Assembly (NCBI GenBank): GCA_047639555.1
Contig: JBLIOE010000019.1
Span: 1-64,000 of the forward strand
Direction: 5' to 3'
DNA: 64,000 bases
Source of the DNA: JAJRXC01 sp047639555
Lineage (GTDB): Bacteria > Actinomycetota > Acidimicrobiia > Acidimicrobiales > Aldehydirespiratoraceae
In this document: positions 34,410 to 41,310 of the stretch, piece after piece
How the letters are laid out: the number at the start of each line of letters is the position of its first letter
Position numbering within the stretch: position 1 is the first letter of the stretch
Notes under the pieces: model-generated
Seen by the model: the letters and a program-made list of their open reading frames with translations, nothing else
Told to the model about the DNA's origin: nothing
The model's database searches: none
Made by a program: the position numbers and the translations under genes

Positions 34410-34676
34410 ATGACTGACGATCCCTGCGCCGATTTCGGATCCAACGAATGCCAGCAAGCGCTGGCCGAGCTCTACTCGTACCTCGATGGCGAGCTCACCG
34501 TGCAGCGCCACACTGTGATCCGCACCCACATCGATCTCTGCTTGCCGTGTGGCGATCGCTACGTGTTCGAGACCGAGCTCCGTCAGGTTGTGTCGATGCG
34601 CTGCCAAGACAGAGTCCCCGAGGCGCTGAGGAACCGCATCGCCGAGGCAATCCGCAACGAGATTCAAGGTCACTGA
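34410..34676 (+). CDS. rsrA: RsrA-like zinc anti-sigma factor
   Basis: An 88-residue redox-sensing anti-sigma factor. The ZAS motif HIDLCLPCG (HxxxCxxC) is present, with an earlier Cys in NECQQALAELYSYLDGELTV and a later one in SMRCQDRVPEALRNR, as in RsrA and mycobacterial RshA. In reducing conditions it binds zinc and holds SigR; disulfide stress releases SigR. ATG 34410 is separated from the sigR stop by 1 base. The length is a little shorter than Streptomyces RsrA (105). The following 60-residue gene starts behind a SigR-type promoter. Confidence 0.93.
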   Translation: MTDDPCADFGSNECQQALAELYSYLDGELTVQRHTVIRTHIDLCLPCGDRYVFETELRQVVSMRCQDRVPEALRNRIAEAIRNEIQGH

Positions 34677-34697
34677 CGCGACATTTGTGTACTTAGC

Positions 34698-34724
34698 GGG
34701 AACGTTTTGCCCGCTTATGTCGTT
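34698..34724 (+). promoter_or_regulatory. SigR/SigH-type promoter
   Basis: GGGAAC (34698-34703) and GTT (34722-34724) are 18 bases apart, the known SigR/SigH arrangement (GGAAT or GGGAAC, 17-19 bases, GTT). The predicted start of transcription is 6-10 bases after GTT, at about the ATG of the next short gene at 34734. Confidence 0.65.
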
Positions 34725-34733
34725 CTCTCATAT

Positions 34734-34916
34734 ATGCGAGTCCAAGGTGAACGTTTTACGAGCATCGAACGGAACCTGCCGCGGTCAGCGATCGACCGGG
34801 TGTGTGGCGAGTTCGGCTGCATCACACAGCTGAGCGTCTACAACGAGCAAGAGTTCTGTTCGCTACACGCGGTCATGGTGGTGCCCCGAATGCGGGGCAA
34901 GGTGCTCGACGACTAA
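34734..34916 (+). CDS. Putative 60-residue cysteine protein, SigR-controlled
   Basis: From ATG 34734 the protein opens MRVQGERFTSIERNLPRSAI and has three Cys in RVCGEFGCITQLSVYNEQEF and the following CSLHAVMVVPRM, ending GKVLDD. There is no signal or membrane helix. The first two Cys are spaced CxxxC-like (CGEFGC), which could form a redox pair or bind metal. The SigR-type promoter directly before it places the start of transcription at the ATG, and the gene follows sigR-rsrA, so it is probably part of the thiol stress response. I do not recognise the family. An in-frame codon at 34707 would extend it, but that lies inside the promoter. Confidence 0.55.
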   Translation: MRVQGERFTSIERNLPRSAIDRVCGEFGCITQLSVYNEQEFCSLHAVMVVPRMRGKVLDD

Positions 34917-34997
34917 CACCGCGACGGCCACCCAAACGAAACGAGGCGTTCACATCGTCGCCATTCGTGGGTCATACGTCTCCCGCATCGTCGCGGC

Positions 34998-35747
34998 ATG
35001 GAGACAGCGACCGCAACAGAGGTGCAGACCAGGACAGTCGATTGGGACGATGAGGAGATCGGTCGCTGGTACTGGCGGGTCCGCCACGCGACCGCGCCGC
35101 TGCATCAGCACTGGCTCAAGGTCGAAACAGTCGGCCTGGAGAACGTACCCGGTGATGGCGGAGTGATCTTCGCAGCGAACCACCTTTCGTTTCTCGACTC
35201 CGTGTTGTTGATGTACTCGACGCCTCGGCAAGTGACCTTCCTGGGCAAGATCGAGTACTTGTCTCGTCGTGCGACTCGCCGACTCTTCCCGGCGGCCGGG
35301 ATGATCCCGGTCGACCGGACCGGGCGTGGTGTCGGTCGAAGTCTCGGGTTGGCCGTGGAGCGGCTCCGTTCGGGTGAAGTTGTCGGCATCTTCCCCGAGG
35401 GGACTCGATCACGAGATGGCTCGCTCGGCGAAGGGCACGTCGGTGTCGCTCACCTCGCACTGAAGAGCGGTGCGCCAATCATCCCGGTCGGCATTCACGG
35501 GTCTAACGATGCGCTGGCGCCCGGTTCGATGGTGCCGCGTCGGTCGCCAATCACTCTGCGTTTCGGCGCCCCGATCGACCTCGGCCGTTGGTCGGGTGCT
35601 CGCCCCACCGGTCAGGTGAAACGCGAGATCACAGACGAAGTTATGTCCTCGATCGCGGCGTTGTCCGGCCAAACCGTGCCAATGCTCGCGCCGGCGCCGA
35701 AACGAGAGTTCGTGGTCGAATCGTCGACGACGGCGCTACCCCTTTAG
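34998..35747 (+). CDS. plsC: 1-acyl-sn-glycerol-3-phosphate acyltransferase (PlsC-like)
   Basis: A 249-residue acyltransferase. Block I is VIFAANHLSFLDSVLLMYST (NHxxxxD), block II GMIPVDRTGRGVGRSLGLAV, block III GIFPEGTRSRDGSLGEGHVG and block IV APIIPVGIHGSNDALAPGS, all intact. PlsC transfers an acyl chain to lysophosphatidate at the inner membrane surface, making phosphatidate; related enzymes acylate other lipids. The C-terminus ends SSTTALPL and the stop lies in a 28-base tandem repeat shared with the convergent gene. The 81-base gap before it shows no clear promoter. Confidence 0.9.
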   Translation: METATATEVQTRTVDWDDEEIGRWYWRVRHATAPLHQHWLKVETVGLENVPGDGGVIFAANHLSFLDSVLLMYSTPRQVTFLGKIEYLSRRATRRLFPAAGMIPVDRTGRGVGRSLGLAVERLRSGEVVGIFPEGTRSRDGSLGEGHVGVAHLALKSGAPIIPVGIHGSNDALAPGSMVPRRSPITLRFGAPIDLGRWSGARPTGQVKREITDEVMSSIAALSGQTVPMLAPAPKREFVVESSTTALPL

Positions 35748-35818
35748 GCCGTCGACGACGGCGCTACTCCTTTAGGCCGTCGACGACGGCGCTACTCCTT
35801 TAGGCCGTCGACGACGGC
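35723..35818. repeat. 28-base tandem repeat at two convergent gene ends
   Basis: Three 28-base units (35723-35750, 35751-35778, 35779-35806) and a 12-base part unit begin GTCGACGACGGCGCTAC and end CCTTTAGGCC. Copy 1 differs from 2 and 3 by one base (ACCCC against ACTCC). Copy 1 contains the PlsC stop and copy 3 with the part unit holds the last codons and stop of the minus-strand gene. Confidence 0.95.
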
Positions 35819-36433
35819 CATGGCATCGAGGACGCCACCCTCGGGTGCGGCGATCTCTACGATCGGATCGTCGACGTCATCAAATTCGAGCCGTAGTGCT
35901 CGACTCATCGTGGCATGCATGTCGTAGGTGCACGTGATGTAGGTGAGCTCCAAGATCTCCTCTTCGCTGAGATGCTCTCGGAGGGCATCGAAGACCGCGT
36001 CGGGGACCCGTCCACTCTGAAGCACGAGCGCGTCGGTGTAGGCGAGCACGGCCTTCTCGGCCGGTTCGAAACACTCGGCCACCGACCACGACGGAATTGC
36101 GGCGATCTTTTCCTCGCTGATGCCCTGCTCCCGGCTTGCCTTGCAGTGCTGCGAGAAGACGAACTGGCTGCCGCGGGCCCAGCCGGTACGGGTCTGCGCG
36201 AGCTCTCGTAGTTGCGGAGAAAGCAATCGCTTCGAGTCGCGGTAGAAGCCGAAACCGCTGACGATGTGATCGAACACGTCAGGCACCAGGGCGGTGACCG
36301 TCCACCAATCGCCGGGTGTGCCCGTGGAGGTGCCCGGTTCAGCGACCGGGTCTCGGTCGTCGAACAACATTGTGTAGAGCGCTTGGGCGAGCTCGTGGGC
36401 ATCGGCTTTGTTGACTTGACCGAGTCGGGGCAT
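35792..36433 (-). CDS. Carboxymuconolactone decarboxylase/AhpD-like protein
   Basis: A 213-residue protein from ATG 36433 (MPRLGQVNKADAHELAQALY), overlapping the VOC gene stop as ATGA. The CMD-like core is VLAYTDALVLQSGRVPDAVF and ILELTYITCTYDMHATMSRA, with one Cys and a nearby His, and an earlier FSQHCKASREQGISEEKIAA. It lacks the CxxC of AhpD peroxidase, so it may be a decarboxylase-fold protein or a peroxidase of another kind. It is the last of three minus-strand genes with a VOC protein and a lyase, a set that suggests breakdown of a small organic acid. The C-terminus lies in the tandem repeat. Confidence 0.78.
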   Translation of the reverse strand: MPRLGQVNKADAHELAQALYTMLFDDRDPVAEPGTSTGTPGDWWTVTALVPDVFDHIVSGFGFYRDSKRLLSPQLRELAQTRTGWARGSQFVFSQHCKASREQGISEEKIAAIPSWSVAECFEPAEKAVLAYTDALVLQSGRVPDAVFDALREHLSEEEILELTYITCTYDMHATMSRALRLEFDDVDDPIVEIAAPEGGVLDAMAVVDGLKE

Positions 36434-36984
36434 CAGTTCTCTCCACTGAGGACGGTGGGGTCTTGGTCCGGTTGGTGCAGGACGATATAGGGGACTTCGG
36501 GGCTCGGCTCCGGGGCGATGGCGAACAGCAGCGCTTCGGCTTCGGCCCGATCGGTCTCGCTGAATGGTCGCGTCATGACAGCGAATTCGACCGCGATTCC
36601 GTCGGGGTCTTCGGTGTAGATCGAGTGGATCCATCCGTGATCGATCTCGAGCACGGCGAGGCCTCCATCGAGCCATCGCTGTTTCTTCTCCGCGATGTCG
36701 TCGAGGTCGTCGGCCTGGAACGCGATGTGGTTGGTGAGTGGATCGAGCCCCAGGTCGCGACAGATGTCGGTGGAGAACTCGCCGGCGCCCTTGTCGCTCG
36801 CGAGATCCCAGAAGGCGATCAGCTGGCCGTCGTTGTCGCCGGTCGAATAGAACGCGTGACGAGCGAAGCCATCGTCCTTCGGCACGATCTCCGTCTTCAC
36901 GAGTTCGAAGCCCATCGAGTCGGTGTAAAAGCGATGGGTAGCCGCCATATCTTTGACGGCAATCGCCAGGTGGTTGATGCCCAT
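36433..36984 (-). CDS. VOC (glyoxalase/extradiol dioxygenase fold) protein
   Basis: A 183-residue protein of the vicinal oxygen chelate superfamily. It opens MGINHLAIAVKDMAATHRFY with the first metal His, then TDSMGFELVKTEIVPKDDGF, HIAFQADDLDDIAEKKQRWL with a second His, and HGWIHSIYTEDPDGIAVEFA with the final Glu, so one full metal site (His, His, Glu) is present. The family includes glyoxalases, dioxygenases and epimerases; the sequence does not decide. It shares base 36984 with the stop of the lyase gene and overlaps the AhpD-like gene, so the three are coupled. Confidence 0.85.
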   Translation of the reverse strand: MGINHLAIAVKDMAATHRFYTDSMGFELVKTEIVPKDDGFARHAFYSTGDNDGQLIAFWDLASDKGAGEFSTDICRDLGLDPLTNHIAFQADDLDDIAEKKQRWLDGGLAVLEIDHGWIHSIYTEDPDGIAVEFAVMTRPFSETDRAEAEALLFAIAPEPSPEVPYIVLHQPDQDPTVLSGEN

Positions 36985-37907
36985 TAGCGAGTCTCCTCTT
37001 CGGTCGCACGACTTGGGTTGGTGCCGTAGAGCGTTGAGCGCTCCTCATACTCAGGCCAGCCGACGAGCGCTCGGGCATCGTCGAATGTCACGCGGGCGGC
37101 CGAGTCGGATGTGCCGCTACGAAGCCCTTGGGCGGCCTGCTGCATCGCATTGATGCTGTGCAGCAGCATCGTGACCGGATACAACACGACGGAGTAGCCG
37201 AGGTCGGTGAGTGTGGCCTCGGTGAGCCAGGGCGTGCGGCCATCCTCCACGAGATTCGCCGTCTTCGCGCCGGGCACCTCGGTGCAATAACGAGCCATCT
37301 GTTCCTCAGACTCTGGCGCCTCGAGGAACGTGATGTCGGCGCCTGCTTCGGCGAAGGCGACGGCGCGGGTGAGGGCTTCGTCGAAGCCGTCGGTGGCCAC
37401 GGCGTCGGTGCGAGCCATCAACAAGATGTCGAGCCCATGTTCGTCTCGCACCGCGGCGGCCGCCCGAACTCGGGCGATGGCCTCGGCGCGGGGGACGACC
37501 TCCTTGCCGGACGTGTGACCGCAGCGCTTCGGCCACGCTTGATCCTCGATCATCACGCAGGCCGCGCCGGCACGGGCGTAGCCGAGCAACGATCGCTGGG
37601 CGTTCACCCCGTTGCCGTAGCCCGTATCGGCGTCGGCAATCAATGGGAGGGATGTGGCGGCGGCAACATCGGCCGTTTGGGCCACCATCTCGCCGTACGA
37701 CATCAGGCCCACGTCGGGAAGGCCGAGCCGTCCCGCAGCGACCGAGAATCCGCCGAGGAAAGCGCACTCGAAGCCTGCCTCTTCCACAATTCGGACGGAG
37801 AGTGCGTCGTAGCAACCGGGTGCCGCAAGGACACCAGGCTCGGACAGACGTTGACGAAGCCGGGCGGCACCCGAAGTGGCAGCCGGAAAGAGCGTGCTTG
37901 ACCCCAT
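36984..37907 (-). CDS. Isocitrate lyase/PEP mutase superfamily enzyme
   Basis: A 307-residue TIM-barrel lyase. Seen: LLIDADTGYGNGVNAQRSL is close to the DxDTGxG metal site (LPLIADADTGYGN), CVMIEDQAWPKRCGHTSGKE holds the catalytic Cys in KRCGH, and ILLMARTDAVATDGFDEAL and DITFLEAPESEEQM follow. The KRCGH motif is that of methylisocitrate lyase and 2,3-dimethylmalate lyase types, which cleave a C-C bond next to a carboxylate; oxaloacetate decarboxylases are also related. It is first in an operon with a VOC and an AhpD-like gene, a set I associate with small-acid degradation. TAGGGT ends 7 bases before the ATG. Confidence 0.87.
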   Translation of the reverse strand: MGSSTLFPAATSGAARLRQRLSEPGVLAAPGCYDALSVRIVEEAGFECAFLGGFSVAAGRLGLPDVGLMSYGEMVAQTADVAAATSLPLIADADTGYGNGVNAQRSLLGYARAGAACVMIEDQAWPKRCGHTSGKEVVPRAEAIARVRAAAAVRDEHGLDILLMARTDAVATDGFDEALTRAVAFAEAGADITFLEAPESEEQMARYCTEVPGAKTANLVEDGRTPWLTEATLTDLGYSVVLYPVTMLLHSINAMQQAAQGLRSGTSDSAARVTFDDARALVGWPEYEERSTLYGTNPSRATEEETR

Positions 37908-37914
37908 GAGCAGG

Positions 37915-37920
37915 ACCCTA
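37915..37920 (-). promoter_or_regulatory. -10 hexamer TAGGGT of the lyase operon
   Basis: On the minus strand TAGGGT ends 7 bases before the ATG at 37907, predicting a leaderless transcript. Confidence 0.45.
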
Positions 37921-38004
37921 GGCGGTCATATGAGACGACGACTTCTTGCGGATTCGCAGTCACCCTTTCCTGACCCCGGCTGCGTTGAGTGGCCGCGGGG
38001 GTTC

Positions 38005-38010
38005 TACACT
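38005..38010 (+). promoter_or_regulatory. -10 hexamer TACACT of a small membrane protein gene
   Basis: TACACT ends 7 bases before the ATG at 38018, predicting a leaderless transcript and favouring this start over the in-frame upstream ATG at 37946. Confidence 0.45.
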
Positions 38011-38017
38011 CCTTCTC

Positions 38018-38143
38018 ATGACTGCAGTTGTTTGGCATTTCTGGATCGCTGTCCCGCTCGCGGCGGGCGTCTTGTTGATCGCAATCTTGCTGATCGCGGG
38101 CTACGTCGGCACCGTAAGCCGCGCCCGCTACCCGCGGGACTAA
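38018..38143 (+). CDS. Small single-pass membrane protein (41 residues)
   Basis: From ATG 38018 the protein opens MTAVVWHFWIAVPLAAGVLL, continues IAILLIAGYVGTV and ends SRARYPRD. One helix spans about residues 8-33 and the basic tail should face the cytoplasm. The start is chosen because a TACACT lies directly before it. It is 9 bases before the metalloprotease gene, so the two are probably cotranscribed. The family is not recognised; short proteins of this shape are common beside actinobacterial envelope genes. Confidence 0.55.
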   Translation: MTAVVWHFWIAVPLAAGVLLIAILLIAGYVGTVSRARYPRD

Positions 38144-38152
38144 GGCAGATCC

Positions 38153-39226
38153 TTGGCCGCTGATCCTGTCGACTGGGACGTTGCCCGCACCGTTGCGCGC
38201 AAGGTTGCCGGCAAAGAGCCGTTCTCGCGACCGGAATTTCGTGACGGGCTCGAAGAGGATTTCGATCGGTACACCGCCATGGCGGAAGACTTGGTCGCCG
38301 CGGAAACCGGTCTGCGCTCACTGAGCGGCAACGCCCGTGGCCGCGTGACTGATCGCAATGGTTGGATCGACGCCAACCTCGCGTCGTTTCAGCGTCTGCT
38401 TCGTCCGATCACCACGAAGTTGGGCGAGAAGCTCGAGGACGGCTCCGGCCCGAACCTGGGCGGCAAGATTGCCGGCGCCGAGCTGGGCATGATGCTTGGC
38501 TGGATGTCCACCCGTGTCCTCGGCCAATACGATCTGCTCGTCATCGAAGACGAGAAGCCCGACGAACAAGACATCGTCTACTACGTGGCTCCCAACGTGC
38601 TGGCGCTCGAGCGCCGATACGCCTTCCCGCCGCAAGAATTCCGTCTGTGGCTCGCACTGCATGAGGTCACCCATCGCGCCCAGTTCACGGGTGTGCCTTG
38701 GATGCGGGAGCACTTCCTTGGTTTGGTGAACTCCACAATGGACTCGGTCGACCCCGACCCCCAACGTTTCATGGCGGCGATTCAGCGCATGATGGAGGCC
38801 CGTAAGCGGGGCGAAGACCCGATGGATCAGGGCGGGATGATGGCGCTTTTCGCCTCCGAGGAACAGCTCACCGTGATCAACGAAGTCGCCGGTCTGATGT
38901 CGCTGCTTGAGGGACACGGCGACGTCACCATGGACCGCGCCGGTAAGGGCCTGGTGCCCTCTCAAGAACGGTTCGCTCGCGTGCTGCGCCAACGCCGCCA
39001 GAACTCGAGCGGGTTCACCAAGGTCTTCCAGAAACTGGCGGGCCTGGAAGCAAAGATCAAGCAGTACGCCGAGGGTGAGCACTTCATTTCGGTGGTTGAA
39101 GACCATGGCGGCGCTGACCTTCTCGATCGCGCCTGGGCCGAACCGATCAACGTGCCTTCGATCGCGGAGATCCGCGAACCTGAGCTGTGGATCGCCCGCG
39201 TGGGCGCTCGCAACACCGCTGCCTGA
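38153..39226 (+). CDS. Zinc-dependent metalloprotease-like protein (DUF2342)
   Basis: A 357-residue protein of the DUF2342 family (TIGR03624/TIGR03883). The zinc motif is ALHEVTHRAQF (HExxH), and other family marks are VARKVAGKEPFSRPEFRDGL, FLGLVNSTMDSVDPDPQRFM and VINEVAGLMSLLEGHGDVTM, where the second Glu and His may complete the site. The family is actinobacterial and is annotated as associated with coenzyme F420 producers, but no substrate is known. It always tends to lie before tilS (Rv3626c in M. tuberculosis), and here tilS starts 1 base after its stop. The start is a TTG at 38153 and is less certain. Confidence 0.85.
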   Translation: MAADPVDWDVARTVARKVAGKEPFSRPEFRDGLEEDFDRYTAMAEDLVAAETGLRSLSGNARGRVTDRNGWIDANLASFQRLLRPITTKLGEKLEDGSGPNLGGKIAGAELGMMLGWMSTRVLGQYDLLVIEDEKPDEQDIVYYVAPNVLALERRYAFPPQEFRLWLALHEVTHRAQFTGVPWMREHFLGLVNSTMDSVDPDPQRFMAAIQRMMEARKRGEDPMDQGGMMALFASEEQLTVINEVAGLMSLLEGHGDVTMDRAGKGLVPSQERFARVLRQRRQNSSGFTKVFQKLAGLEAKIKQYAEGEHFISVVEDHGGADLLDRAWAEPINVPSIAEIREPELWIARVGARNTAA

Positions 39227-39227
39227 G

Positions 39228-40106
39228 ATGACCCCGGTCGAGCTACTCGACCGGTGCGACTTCCCCGCGACTGCGGGCCGACTGAATCTCGGTGTGAGTG
39301 GCGGCGCCGACAGCATGGCGATGGCACTGCTCGCCCGAGCGGCCGGACGCGACATCGTGATGTGGCACGTCCACCATGGCCTTCGAGCGGAGGCCGACGA
39401 TGATGCTGAACTGGTCGCGAAAAAGGCGGCCGAATGGGGTGTCCCGTTCGAGCTCCGTCGGATCGATCTCGAGCCCGGCCCGGATCTCGAAGGGCGCGCC
39501 CGTGAGGCCCGGTATCGCGCTCTCCCGGCCGACGTCTGTGTCGGTCACACGGCCGACGACCGAGCCGAGACGGTCCTGCTGAACCTGCTGCGGGGGGCGG
39601 GGCTCGCTGGCGTTGCTGCCCGCCTCGATCGTGTTCATCGTCCGATTCGCCAGCTTCGCCGGGCCGACACGGTGGCGCTGTGCGCGGCCATGGAAATCAT
39701 GGTCGTTGACGACGCGATGAACCACGACGCTCGTTTTCGCCGGGTGATCGTGCGCGACCAGGTGCTCCCGCTCCTTGCGGAAGGTTTTGATCGAGATCCG
39801 GTACCACTTTTGAACCGCCACGCCGACCTCGTGGCCGATGCCCTGGAGGTTGTACAGGCGGCGGCGGCGGCGATCGACGCGACCGATGTGCACTCGCTGC
39901 GGACGGCGCCGCGAGCGGTGGCGACCGAAGCCATCCGCCAGTGGATCGCGGGAGATCTCGGATCGATCGACGGTGTCGACCTTGCGGCGATCGACCGGGT
40001 GTTGCTGGTGGTCGATGGCACCCATCTCGCGACGGAGTTGCCGGGTGGCCATCGGGTGGCGCGGACCGGTGGCGTTCTGCGCATCGAACCCGTCGTGCGG
40101 CAGTAA
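39228..40106 (+). CDS. tilS: tRNA(Ile)-lysidine synthetase
   Basis: A 292-residue PP-loop enzyme that attaches lysine to C34 of the CAU-anticodon tRNA-Ile, changing it to read AUA. The PP-loop is LNLGVSGGADSMAMALLARA, HVHHGLRAEADDDAELVAKK is the HxxHG region, VCVGHTADDRAETVLLNLLR is the HxxDDxxET motif, and RHADLVADALEVVQAAAAAI starts the C-terminal helical part. The protein is shorter than E. coli TilS (432) and, like other actinobacterial ones, lacks a full C-terminal domain. It follows the metalloprotease and precedes hpt; a TAAGGT that includes its stop may be the hpt promoter. Confidence 0.93.
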   Translation: MTPVELLDRCDFPATAGRLNLGVSGGADSMAMALLARAAGRDIVMWHVHHGLRAEADDDAELVAKKAAEWGVPFELRRIDLEPGPDLEGRAREARYRALPADVCVGHTADDRAETVLLNLLRGAGLAGVAARLDRVHRPIRQLRRADTVALCAAMEIMVVDDAMNHDARFRRVIVRDQVLPLLAEGFDRDPVPLLNRHADLVADALEVVQAAAAAIDATDVHSLRTAPRAVATEAIRQWIAGDLGSIDGVDLAAIDRVLLVVDGTHLATELPGGHRVARTGGVLRIEPVVRQ

Positions 40107-40109
40107 GGT
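40104..40109 (+). promoter_or_regulatory. -10 hexamer TAAGGT before hpt
   Basis: TAAGGT overlaps the tilS stop and ends 7 bases before the hpt ATG at 40117, so hpt can have its own leaderless transcript. Confidence 0.4.
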
Positions 40110-40116
40110 CCGGCAA

Positions 40117-40650
40117 ATGGGCGTACCAAAAGGAACACTCGGCGCGACCGTGATCGCCGCCGACGAACTCGCGGCTCGGGTGAAAGAACTCGGCCGCCAG
40201 ATCACCGAGGACTATGCCGACCGACAACCGCTGCTTGTGGGCGTTCTGAAGGGTGCGTTCATCTTCATGAGCGACCTGGGTCGATCCATCGGACGTCCGG
40301 TTGAGTTCGATTTCATGGCGGTGTCGTCCTACGGCGACTCCACGAGCACCAGTGGTGTGGTTCGTATTGTGAAGGACCTCGAGACCGATATCCGCGGCCG
40401 CGATGTGATCCTCGTCGAGGACATCGTCGATTCCGGTCTGACACTGCGTTACCTGCGACAGCTGCTCGAAGACCGTGAGCCCGCGAGCCTTGAAGTGTGT
40501 GCCCTGCTCGTGCGCGAGGGCGCCCGATCCGACGATGTGAAGTATGTCGGCTTCCCGATTCCGCCCGACTTTGTTGTCGGTTACGGCCTCGATGTCGCAC
40601 AGCATTATCGAGAACTTGACTCGATCCGGGTCTTCGAACCCGGAGAATGA
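40117..40650 (+). CDS. hpt: Hypoxanthine phosphoribosyltransferase
   Basis: A 177-residue purine salvage enzyme that makes IMP or GMP from hypoxanthine or guanine and PRPP. Seen: LLVGVLKGAFIFMSDLGRSI, FMAVSSYGDSTSTSGVVRIV (flexible loop), the PRPP site VILVEDIVDSGLTLRYLRQL, and KYVGFPIPPDFVVGYGLDVA. The start (MGVPKGTLGATVIAADELAA) follows a -10 element. In most actinobacteria ftsH follows hpt; here folE follows directly, 25 bases away, with its own -10, so the usual tilS-hpt-ftsH-folE order lacks ftsH in this place. Confidence 0.95.
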   Translation: MGVPKGTLGATVIAADELAARVKELGRQITEDYADRQPLLVGVLKGAFIFMSDLGRSIGRPVEFDFMAVSSYGDSTSTSGVVRIVKDLETDIRGRDVILVEDIVDSGLTLRYLRQLLEDREPASLEVCALLVREGARSDDVKYVGFPIPPDFVVGYGLDVAQHYRELDSIRVFEPGE

Positions 40651-40662
40651 GCCTCGGCTCGC

Positions 40663-40668
40663 TAGCTT
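40663..40668 (+). promoter_or_regulatory. -10 hexamer TAGCTT of folE
   Basis: TAGCTT ends 7 bases before the folE GTG at 40676, predicting a leaderless transcript for the folate operon. Confidence 0.45.
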
Positions 40669-40675
40669 TCGAGGC

Positions 40676-41308
40676 GTGAGTCACACACTTGACGACGATT
40701 TCGAATCCGACCGTCCACTGATCGACGGCATCCATGCCCCCGAGGTTGACCAGCCGCGTATCGCGGCTGCGGTCAGAGAGATTCTTGAGGCCATTGGCGA
40801 AGACCCCGAACGTGACGGTCTGCAAAACACCCCCAACCGGGTGGCGCGGATGTACGCCGAGGTATGTGCGGGGCTGCACCAAGAGCCAGCGGGCCACCTG
40901 AACACCACGTTCGAGGCGGGCCACGACGAGATGGTCATGGTCCGAGACATTCCGCTGTACTCCCTCTGTGAGCACCACCTCATTCCGTTCATGGGGAAGG
41001 CCCACGTCGCCTACATCCCGAACGACACCGGCCGGGTCACGGGGCTCTCCAAGCTCGCCCGTTTGGTCGATGGCTTCGCCAAGCGCCCGCAGGTCCAGGA
41101 GCGGCTCACTCAACAGGTCGCCGGGGCGATCGAGTCTGAGCTCGAACCGCGTGGCGTGCTCGTCGTGATCGAGGCCGAGCATCTCTGTATGTCGATGCGG
41201 GGCGTTCGGAAGCCCGGATCGAGCACCGTCACCTCCAGTGTCACCGGCATCTTCCGCGAAAACGTGGCCACTCGCGCTGAGGCCATGCGTTTCATCGAGC
41301 GACACTAA
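40676..41308 (+). CDS. folE: GTP cyclohydrolase I
   Basis: A 210-residue decameric enzyme that opens the guanine ring of GTP to give dihydroneopterin triphosphate, the first folate step. The zinc ligands are seen in YSLCEHHLIPFMGKAHVAYI and EAEHLCMSMRGVRKPGSSTV; GLSKLARLVDGFAKRPQVQE and RDGLQNTPNRVARMYAEVC are also family blocks. GTG 40676 is chosen because of the -10 TAGCTT just before it and because the folE fold begins soon after. The N-terminal 25 residues are acidic and variable. folP follows 2 bases later, then the rest of the pathway. Confidence 0.96.
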   Translation: MSHTLDDDFESDRPLIDGIHAPEVDQPRIAAAVREILEAIGEDPERDGLQNTPNRVARMYAEVCAGLHQEPAGHLNTTFEAGHDEMVMVRDIPLYSLCEHHLIPFMGKAHVAYIPNDTGRVTGLSKLARLVDGFAKRPQVQERLTQQVAGAIESELEPRGVLVVIEAEHLCMSMRGVRKPGSSTVTSSVTGIFRENVATRAEAMRFIERH

Positions 41309-41310
41309 GC

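Noticed and set aside
34707..34733. An extended start of the small cysteine protein at 34707.
   Set aside because: It would place the start codon between the -35 and -10 of the SigR-type promoter; ATG 34734 fits the predicted transcript start.
35792..37078. A single long frame of 428 residues covering the AhpD-like gene and more.
   Set aside because: Only the part from ATG 36433 has family-like sequence; the rest is antisense-like, Arg-rich sequence lying over the VOC gene in another frame.
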